Below the pieces are notes generated by a model, which saw only the letters and a list, made by a program, of their open reading frames with translations, was not told the origin of the DNA and did no database searches. Shown here piece after piece: positions 57,925 to 64,000 of a stretch of 64,000 bases of DNA; positions within the stretch are counted from its first letter, which is position 1, and each line of letters starts with the position of its first letter. The DNA comes from Paracoccaceae bacterium. Its GTDB lineage: Bacteria; Pseudomonadota; Alphaproteobacteria; Rhodobacterales; Rhodobacteraceae. Position numbers and translations under genes: made by a program. The stretch covers positions 1 to 64,000 of the forward strand of contig JABDLJ010000004.1 of NCBI GenBank assembly GCA_013003075.1, in the 5' to 3' direction.

Positions 57925-59600
57925 ATGCAGCAGGCCCGAAGGTCTTCGACATGCTGGCGCGCGCTTTCCGGCAAGAAGGCGTTGAGACATGTTTCGCGCT
58001 TCTGGGCGATGCGAACATGAACTTCGCGACGCGGCTGGCCGAAGAAGGGTGCCGGATGATCTATGTCCGGCACGAGCATTGCGCCGCCGCCGCAGCGATG
58101 GCCTTTGCGCGCAAGACCGGCGGCATAGGGGTCGCGACGGTGACCTGCGGTCCTGGCGTTACCCAGCTGATGACCGCCTTGCCGGCCGCAGTGCGGGCCC
58201 GGTTGCCGCTTGTCATCCTTGCCGGCGAGGCGCCTCTTGGGGCCGGCTGGTACAACCAGGCCATCGACCAGGCGCCCCTTGTCGAAGCGACCGGCGCGGC
58301 CTATCACAGCCTGCACCTGCCCAAGCGTATGCCGGTCGCGCTGCGCGATGCGTTCGTGCAGGCCAGGCGCGAAAGACGCCCTGTCGTCGTCGGAATTCCA
58401 TTCGATCTGCAGAACCGGCGCTGGAACGGGCCCGAAGACCTGCCCGTCCCGTCAGCATCGCTGGTACCGGCCGTCTCGCCGATGCCGCCGCATCCCGGCG
58501 ACATAGAGGCAGCGGCAAAGATGCTCGCCGCGTCTCGCCGCATCGTGGTGATGGCGGGGATGGGCGCGGTCGAGGCCGGGGCAGGGCCGGCCTGCCGGGC
58601 GCTGGCGGAAAAGTGCGACGCGCTTTTGACCACGACATTGCCGGCACGAGGGCTCTTCCACGACGATCCTTTCTCGCTTGGTGTCGCAGGCGGTTTTTCG
58701 AGCGATCTTTGCCGCGAATGCCTATCCGAGGCGGATCTGATCGTGGCGGTCGGGGGCTCGCTTGCGCGCCACAACAGCGATGCGGGAAACCTCTGGCCGA
58801 AGGCGAAGCTCCTGCAAATCGACATCGATCCGGTCACGATCAGCCAGGGCCGTGTTGCGGCCGATGCGCATCTTCGCGCGGACGCCAGGCTTGGGGCCGA
58901 GGCACTGGCCGCAGCGGTGAAGCAGCGCGCCGCAGACTGGCGCAGCGCCGCACTGGCCACGCGCATCGCCTCAAAGCCCGCCGACGGCACCGATTTCGCC
59001 GCCGAGCCTGGCGTGCATGATCCAAGGGATGTCGTCGCGGCGCTTGAAGCCGCGCTTCCGGCCGACTGGCAGCTTGTCAATTCCTCGGGCCATTGCTCGT
59101 ATTATTTCGCGCAGATGCCTTCCCGCCCGCAGACGCACTTCCTGACCATTCGCGAGTTCGGCGCCATCGGCAACGGGATCTCCTTCGCGATGGGCGTCGC
59201 CGCGGCTTGCCCCGACGATACCGTTGTCCTCTTTGATGGCGATGGCAGCCTTTTGATGCATATCCAGGAGCTTGAGACGATCCGGCGCCACGACCTCAAC
59301 ATCCTGATCCTCGTGATGAATGACGGCGCCTATGGCTCGGAGATCCACAAACTGCGGGCCGAGGGGTTGGATGACGCCGGCGCGGTCTTCGGGCGCACCG
59401 ATCTTGCCGGGATCGCGCGCGGCTTCGGGATTGGCGGGCAAACCGTCAGCGCGCTTGATCAGCTTCCCGCGCTGGTGGCCGAATTCGCGCAGACCGGCGG
59501 CGCGGCGGTCTGGGATTTTCCGGTCTCCGACAAGGTTTATTCGCCGGTGATCGCCCGGGCGCACCCCGAGATCGCCGCCACCGGGTCGGCAAAGAGCTAG
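57921..59600 (+). CDS. Thiamine diphosphate enzyme, acetolactate synthase-like
   Basis: 559 residues. ThDP contacts are HEHCAAAAAMAFARKTGG (Glu of the N-terminal domain) and DGDGSLLMHIQELETIRRHD with MNDGAYGSE (GDG...NN motif). The family spans acetolactate synthase, glyoxylate carboligase, benzoylformate/oxalyl decarboxylases and sulfoacetaldehyde enzymes. With PrpF and a hydroxyacid dehydrogenase it may decarboxylate or condense a 2-oxo acid. Stop at 59600 ends the overlapping tct operon. Confidence 0.9.
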   Translation: MNAAGPKVFDMLARAFRQEGVETCFALLGDANMNFATRLAEEGCRMIYVRHEHCAAAAAMAFARKTGGIGVATVTCGPGVTQLMTALPAAVRARLPLVILAGEAPLGAGWYNQAIDQAPLVEATGAAYHSLHLPKRMPVALRDAFVQARRERRPVVVGIPFDLQNRRWNGPEDLPVPSASLVPAVSPMPPHPGDIEAAAKMLAASRRIVVMAGMGAVEAGAGPACRALAEKCDALLTTTLPARGLFHDDPFSLGVAGGFSSDLCRECLSEADLIVAVGGSLARHNSDAGNLWPKAKLLQIDIDPVTISQGRVAADAHLRADARLGAEALAAAVKQRAADWRSAALATRIASKPADGTDFAAEPGVHDPRDVVAALEAALPADWQLVNSSGHCSYYFAQMPSRPQTHFLTIREFGAIGNGISFAMGVAAACPDDTVVLFDGDGSLLMHIQELETIRRHDLNILILVMNDGAYGSEIHKLRAEGLDDAGAVFGRTDLAGIARGFGIGGQTVSALDQLPALVAEFAQTGGAAVWDFPVSDKVYSPVIARAHPEIAATGSAKS

Positions 59601-59616
59601 CGCCGGGCCAGTATAG

Positions 59617-59635
59617 TTGGTATACTATTGTATGC
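59617..59635. promoter_or_regulatory. FCD-regulator operator candidate upstream of the 59655 gene
   Basis: TTGGTATACTATTGTATGC lies 20 bases before ATG 59655. Compared with the tcu/AbrB site (48609-48623), TATACTATTGTATGC agrees at 12 of 15 positions. It suggests that the regulator at 47920 or a close relative also controls the hydroxyacid dehydrogenase transcription unit. Confidence 0.5.
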
Positions 59636-59654
59636 AGTCAGTGGGAGGAAAGGA

Positions 59655-59894
59655 ATGTCAAAAGATTACAGAGACCTGCTGACCGAAGCTGAAACGCGGC
59701 TGACCGCCGCAAGGCAGCTTTTGGCGGCAGAGATCACCGCCTATCCAACGCCAATCTCGGGATGCGACGCCCAGTTCAACCATCTTCTTGCAGAGCGCCG
59801 CAGGATTGCCCTGGCGCTTGAGGCGATATCGGTTGACGTCTTCATCCCGACGCCGCGCACCCCGACGCGAACTGCCGGGGTGGAAAGCCGGTGA
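59655..59894 (+). CDS. Small hypothetical protein
   Basis: 79 residues from ATG 59655 with GGGAGGAAAGGA just upstream. It is mostly helical and charged (LLTEAETRLTAARQLLAAEI, AERRRIALALEAISV) with a Pro/Thr-rich end. One Cys (GCDAQFNHL). I recognise no family. Its stop overlaps the GTG start of the hydroxyacid dehydrogenase, so it is probably co-expressed and may be a partner protein. Confidence 0.7.
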   Translation: MSKDYRDLLTEAETRLTAARQLLAAEITAYPTPISGCDAQFNHLLAERRRIALALEAISVDVFIPTPRTPTRTAGVESR

Positions 59895-60868
59895 ACGTCC
59901 ATATCCTTGACGATTGGTTCAATACATTGCGGACCCTGCCCAGCTATGCGCGCCTTGAAGGTCACGATGTCACGATCTGGACCGATCACGTGGAAGACGC
60001 CGAGACCCTGGCCAAGCGGCTTGCCGATGCCGAGGCGCTGGTCCTCTTTCGCGAGCGCACAGCGGTCACCGACGCGCTGTTGAAACGCCTGCCGAAGCTT
60101 CGGCTGATCAGCCAGCGCAGCGTCTACCCGCATGTCGATGTCGCGGCCTGCACCGCACACAACGTCCTTCTTTGCTCCAACATGCAAAAAAGCGGGCCTT
60201 CGACCGCGGCGGCAGAGCTGACCTTTGCCCTGATCCTGGCCTCGGCGCGGCAAATCCCGCAGCAGATGGCATCACTGCGAGCTGGCAACTGGCAGATGGG
60301 CGTGGGGCAAAGCCTGTCCGGCCGCCGCCTGGGCCTTTATGGATACGGACGAATTGCAAAGGCCGTTGCAGGCTATGCCGAGGCCTTCGGGATGGAAGTT
60401 GTATGGTGGGCCTCTGATGCGGGGCGCGCGCGGGCCGCGGCCGATGGCGTTCGGGTCGCCGACAGCCGGCAAGCCTTCTTCGAGGGCGCCGACTTCGTCA
60501 GCCTGCACGTGCGCCTGAAGCCCGAGACGCGCGGTATCATCACGTCAGGCGATCTGCTGGCGATGAAACCGTCGGCGACATTCGTCAACACCTCGCGGTC
60601 CCGGCTGGTGGCGCCGGGTGCGCTTGAAGAGGCGCTCGAGGCCGGCCGGCCCGGGCGGATCGCGCTTGATGTTTTCGACACCGAGCCATTGACCGATCCC
60701 AAGGATCCCGTCGCGAGCCATCCCAATGTGATAGCCACTCCGCATATCGGTTTCGTGACGGAGGACGAGCTGGACATGCAGTTCGCCGATATCTACGAGC
60801 AGATCGTGGCCTATGCCGAGGGCGCACCGGTCAACATGATCAACCCCGAGGTCTGGACCGCGGATTGA
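59891..60868 (+). CDS. D-2-hydroxyacid dehydrogenase family protein
   Basis: 325 residues from GTG 59891. Rossmann motif LGLYGYGRIAKAVAGYAEAF, catalytic Arg in HVRLKPETRGII, ALDVFDTEPL (Glu) and ATPHIGFVTEDE (catalytic His). It reduces a 2-oxo acid or oxidises a D-2-hydroxy acid with NAD(P). No regulatory ACT domain is present, so not a biosynthetic SerA. Fits removal of the product of the ThDP enzyme or the lyases, by inference. Confidence 0.92.
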   Translation: MNVHILDDWFNTLRTLPSYARLEGHDVTIWTDHVEDAETLAKRLADAEALVLFRERTAVTDALLKRLPKLRLISQRSVYPHVDVAACTAHNVLLCSNMQKSGPSTAAAELTFALILASARQIPQQMASLRAGNWQMGVGQSLSGRRLGLYGYGRIAKAVAGYAEAFGMEVVWWASDAGRARAAADGVRVADSRQAFFEGADFVSLHVRLKPETRGIITSGDLLAMKPSATFVNTSRSRLVAPGALEEALEAGRPGRIALDVFDTEPLTDPKDPVASHPNVIATPHIGFVTEDELDMQFADIYEQIVAYAEGAPVNMINPEVWTAD

Positions 60869-61866
60869 TACGCCCAAGGCTGTCAGGGGGCGGGCGCGCG
60901 GCAGCAGCCCTGCCTTTTCGAGCCGTACCAGACCAAGCAGATCGGCTGGAAGCTCGACACGCGACGCGGCATCAAGCAGCTTTGGGGCAAGGCGCCCGCC
61001 GCAATCGCGCGAATGCAGCGCCAGAAGTGTACGGAGTTCGGGCGCGGCCGCGCTGGCGGCCGTGAACGAAGCGCCGGGCCGCACCGGGCTGGTGCGGGCG
61101 GCGACGCGCCCTGTCCGGCGGGCTTGTGGGATCGACCGATCGGCGGCGACGCTTTGGCCGTTTCCGCGCCACAGGTTGTCTTGCCGGTCTACCGGCATTC
61201 TCCACGATGGCCCGCGGCTGCACGGCTCTGCTCGTCGAGCGGTCTCTGCGCGTAACGAGATGCCTGCGTGCAGCGGGCTTTCATGTCTGATCGATGGCGG
61301 TGTCTTGCAAGGGAACGGGGACCGGGACGCCGTGCAGCGCAACGGTGCCGATCCCGTGCGCCGGGCGCACACCTTTAGTCCGGCGCCCTATTCCTGGCCG
61401 GTGAAGACCGCGCCTGCGCGGTGCCAAGAGGCGATGCGGACATCGGTGTCGCCGCCGCGCAAAAGTCGACCGATGCCGAAAAGGCCAAGCCGCAGCGGTT
61501 TGCCCACCAGCGGCCGGTACATGTTGGACGGTCTGCGCTGCATGTGGATGCCCGCGGCACCCGGACAGGCGAACCCTGCAGGACGCCGATGTGCCGCAAG
61601 ACCCAGCGGCGCGCGATGCCGTACGGGGCGCGGCGTCATGGGCTCGCCTGATCCCCGCCAGATCGGCGAGAAGACGGTCGAGGGCCGTATCGAGGGCGGC
61701 GCGGTCACGCGCACGGACGTCTTGCACGCGGCGCGCAAGCCGATGGAAGGTGCGATGTTCGCGGCCCCGGCAGCCATAGCTTTTGACGCCGCCCTGTCGT
61801 CGGCGATATCAAAGCATCTGCTGGCGTTGCCGTCAGTGCCCGGGACCCATGTGCGGAGACGTCCAA
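60869..61866. other. About 1 kb without a recognisable gene, probably decayed
   Basis: Several overlapping frames of 60-275 residues run on both strands, all Arg/Ala/Pro-rich and none a family I know. Two minus-strand bits look protein-like (GGRLAPKLLDAASRVELPAD near 60900-60990; DRAALDTALDRLLADLAGIR near 61660-61720), in different frames, as expected of a frameshifted remnant. The plus frame ending at 61895 overlaps the next gene and lacks a ribosome site. No RNA gene seen. Confidence 0.4.
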
Positions 61867-62751
61867 ATGCAGATTGCGATCATTGGCTTTGGTGAGGCAG
61901 GCTCGGCCCTCGTTCGGGGCTGGGGGGCGCCACTGGCAGGCGGCATCGTCGTCTATGACAAAAAGCTCGACGCGCCCCAGACCGCCGCCGAGATCACCAA
62001 GCGGGCGGCGCGGCTGGGTGTCGCAACGGCCCCGTCCAGCGCCGAGGCGGTTGCCGGGGCGGATCTGGTTCTCTGCACCGTGACCGCGGATCAGGCGGTC
62101 CTTGCGGCACAGGCCGCCGCACCGAACCTGGGCCCGGGCGCGTTTTGGTGCGATCTGAACTCTTGCGCGCCGTCGTCGAAAAGGCGCGCCGCCGAAGTGA
62201 TAGAAGCTGGCGGCGGGCGCTATGTGGACGTGGCGGTGATGGCCCCGGTTCATCCCAAACTGAACATGGTGCCGCTGCTGATATCCGGCCCTCACGCCGA
62301 AGCCATTGGCCCGCTGCTGCAGAGCCTGCCGATGTCGCTGCGGGTGGTGGATGGCGCGGTCGGCGCCGCGTCCTCGATCAAGATGATCCGGTCGGTGATG
62401 GTCAAAGGGCTTGAGGCTTTGACGGCCGAGTGCGTTCTGGCCGCCGTTGCTGCCGGGGTCGAGGACGAGGTCTTGCCGTCGCTGCTCAGCGGCCATCCCA
62501 AGCTCGATGTGGCAGAGCGCGCGGCCTACAATTTCGAGCGCAGCCTGCAGCATGGCGAGCGCCGCGCGGCCGAGATGGAAGAGGTCGCCATCACGCTTGA
62601 GGATCTGGGATTGCCCGCCAGGATCGCACGCGCAACCGTCGACTGGCAACGCCAGATCGCGGGGGCCGGCATCGAAGTGCCCGGGCTGGCGGACGAGGCC
62701 GGCTTTCGCGACTATGCCGAGCGTCTGTTGCCAAAGATCAAGGGCGCTTGA
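61867..62751 (+). CDS. NAD(P)-dependent oxidoreductase, DUF1932/6-phosphogluconate dehydrogenase-like
   Basis: 294 residues; GGAGA lies 7-11 bases before ATG 61867. IAIIGFGEAGSALVRGWGAP is the Rossmann start, DVAVMAPVHPKLNMVPLLIS the middle, and SSIKMIRSVMVKGLEALTAE with the catalytic Lys the helical C-terminal domain (DUF1932). It belongs to the beta-hydroxyacid dehydrogenase superfamily (3-hydroxyisobutyrate dehydrogenase-like) and probably handles a small hydroxy acid. Confidence 0.88.
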   Translation: MQIAIIGFGEAGSALVRGWGAPLAGGIVVYDKKLDAPQTAAEITKRAARLGVATAPSSAEAVAGADLVLCTVTADQAVLAAQAAAPNLGPGAFWCDLNSCAPSSKRRAAEVIEAGGGRYVDVAVMAPVHPKLNMVPLLISGPHAEAIGPLLQSLPMSLRVVDGAVGAASSIKMIRSVMVKGLEALTAECVLAAVAAGVEDEVLPSLLSGHPKLDVAERAAYNFERSLQHGERRAAEMEEVAITLEDLGLPARIARATVDWQRQIAGAGIEVPGLADEAGFRDYAERLLPKIKGA

Positions 62752-63290
62752 CGCCGCGCTTGCGCGTGTTTGCAGGGGTGCGTCGCCACAGACTGGCGCG
62801 CGGGACGCGTTCAATGCCGTATCCCATGCCGTGCAGTACCCGAATGACGCAGGCCGGCGGTTCAGCCGCGCTTGTGGCTTCAAGCGAAGCCATCGTGCTC
62901 CGGTTGGACTGGACGTTTGATTATCAGGCTGTTGGAATGAACGATCATGGTCGCCAGAGCGCGTGCCAGGATCCGGTAATGGAGGGCAACCGGATCGCGG
63001 TCGTCCTGCGCCATGGCGTCGATGCTGTGGGCCGAAGGACCAAAGGCCACGGCGGCATCGTCGGCCGGCGGAACCGCGCTGCGCGGCAGATCAAATCGGC
63101 AATCGCGGGGTGGAGCGCAGGAGGGGTTTCAGATCACGCCTTGCGCTTTTTGCAGCCTATCAGGCGGCGGTAAAGCTGCGCCTTGGGCGGCGCGCAGGCG
63201 TGCCCGGAAAGAGGCGCTGAACCCGGTGTGCCGTCCGGCTGCCTTGTAGCGGACCCGTGTCGGCTGTTGCGGGCACCACGCCGCGGCCGG
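62752..63290. other. Gap of about 540 bases, no firm gene
   Basis: No complete gene can be supported. A minus-strand frame from ATG 63014 to TGA at 62880 encodes 44 residues (MAQDDRDPVALHYRILARAL...), with no ribosome site I trust; it could be a short gene or a remnant. The plus-strand frame 62748-63173 covers the same bases and is equally unconvincing. Confidence 0.35.
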
Positions 63291-64000
63291 TCAGCCCGGC
63301 GACATCCCCCGCAGACGCTCGGACCGGCGGCGCAGCATCTCGACCGTCGTCAGAAGCGCGATGGAGACCACCACCAGGATCGTCGCCACGGCAAGGATCG
63401 TCGGGCTGATCTGCTCGCGCAGGCCGGTGAACATCTGCCAGGGCAGGGTCTTCTGGCCCGCCGAGCCGACAAAAAGCACGACCACCACCTCGTCAAAGGA
63501 GGTGATGAACGCGAAAAGCGCGCCCGAGATCACGCCCGGCAGGATCAGCGGCATCTGCACCTTGAAGAAGGTCGTCACCGGGTTGGCGCCCATGTTGGCC
63601 GCCGCGCGGGTCAGCGATCGGTCGAAGCCCACCAGCGTCGCGGTGACGGTGATGATGACGAAGGGAATGCCCAGCGCGGCATGGGCCAGCACGACGCCCA
63701 GGTAGGTGCCCTGCAGGCCGATGCGGCTGTAGAAGAAATACATCCCCGCCGCCGAGATGATCAGTGGCACGATCATCGGCGAGATCAGGATCGCCATGAT
63801 GACCTGCCGGAAGGGCACATGCGGCTGCGACAGGCCGATGGCCGCCAACGTGCCGAACGAGACCGACAGAAGCGTCGCCACCGGCGCGATCCGCACCGAG
63901 TTCCACAAGGCCTGTTGCCAGTCGGCGTTGGTGAAGAAATCCTCGTAGTGCTTCAGCGAATAGCCCTCGGGTTTGAACTGCAGCATCTCGGGCGTGAAGG
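63291..64000 (-). CDS. ABC transporter permease, PotC-type, 3' part
   Basis: The frame enters from beyond the right edge (FTPEMLQFKPEGYSL at bases 64000-63955), so the true start is outside the window. About 236 residues are visible with five hydrophobic helices and the EAA loop (RAAANMGANPVTTFFKVQMP). TSFDEVVVVLFVGSAGQKTL is typical for the PotC/YdcV branch. It is the second Pot-type importer in the window; the rest should lie to the right. Confidence 0.9.
   Translation of the reverse strand, partial: FTPEMLQFKPEGYSLKHYEDFFTNADWQQALWNSVRIAPVATLLSVSFGTLAAIGLSQPHVPFRQVIMAILISPMIVPLIISAAGMYFFYSRIGLQGTYLGVVLAHAALGIPFVIITVTATLVGFDRSLTRAAANMGANPVTTFFKVQMPLILPGVISGALFAFITSFDEVVVVLFVGSAGQKTLPWQMFTGLREQISPTILAVATILVVVSIALLTTVEMLRRRSERLRGMSPG

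Noticed and set aside
1-64000. CRISPR arrays, tRNA or rRNA genes, intact insertion sequences
   Set aside because: I saw no regular spaced repeats, no cloverleaf-like stretch and no transposase-like protein in the frames; absence by eye is not proof.

Overview
The window looks like chromosome from an alphaproteobacterium, most likely a Rhodobacterales (Roseobacter-type) species. Support is the high GC from about 5.4 kb on, a secreted protein with a VPLPA-type C-terminal sorting tail, and the abundance of TRAP, TTT and Pot-type ABC importers with GntR regulators. Taxonomy is inferred from style only. I see no rRNA, tRNA, CRISPR array or intact insertion sequence. The first ~5 kb is visibly poorer in GC than the rest and ends in a deletion scar that fuses two unrelated gene remnants.

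Layout. 1-4.0 kb: the end of a solute-binding gene, an AstE/AspA-type hydrolase and a Pot-type ABC importer (two permeases, ATPase). 4.1-5.4 kb: gene decay. 5.4-8.0 kb: peroxiredoxin, ABM monooxygenase, membrane LuxR-type regulator, VPLPA-tail protein. 8.8-43.4 kb: a dense catabolic island. It holds a HyuA/HyuB operon (with tautomerase-SnoaL fusion, isochorismatase-fold protein, PEP-mutase-fold lyase and flavoprotein); a GntR regulator with LeuC/LeuD-like dehydratase subunits; VOC protein and second lyase; a deacetylase-fold pair with DUF4387, AtuA-like protein and cysteine hydrolase; a third deacetylase-fold protein with two NTF2-like proteins; a cysteine hydrolase, two MmgE/PrpD proteins and a flavoprotein; a TRAP importer; a nitroreductase-methyltransferase fusion; a D-hydantoinase-type amidohydrolase; a second deacetylase-fold pair with FCD regulator and third lyase; a third MmgE/PrpD protein with a D-carbamoylase; and a hydantoin-racemase-fold protein. 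43.6-48.6 kb: a tricarballylate (Tcu)-type operon. 48.7-60.9 kb: AbrB-type membrane protein, gamma-glutamyltransferase, TctDE two-component system, TctC, fused TctAB, PrpF-like isomerase, ThDP enzyme and hydroxyacid dehydrogenase. 61.9-64 kb: a DUF1932 dehydrogenase and the start of another Pot-type importer.

How it may work together. The recurring families form a plausible chain: ring opening of a cyclic amide, imide or ureide (deacetylase-fold allantoinase/imidase-like proteins, HyuAB, D-hydantoinase); hydrolysis of the half-amide or carbamoyl product (isochorismatase-fold amidases, D-carbamoylase); hydration or dehydration of a substituted unsaturated dicarboxylate (LeuCD-like, MmgE/PrpD); and cleavage by PEP-mutase-fold lyases to pyruvate-type products. 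The right half adds machinery for tricarboxylates (TcuAB, TctCAB, PrpF). Several families occur two or three times, and the deacetylase-fold proteins occur as two matching tandem pairs, which suggests duplicated modules tuned to related substrates. The exact substrate cannot be read from sequence; substituted maleimides/succinimides or hydantoins are my leading inference. Genes are packed in operons with 4-base start/stop overlaps, and three convergent pairs even share their stop codons.
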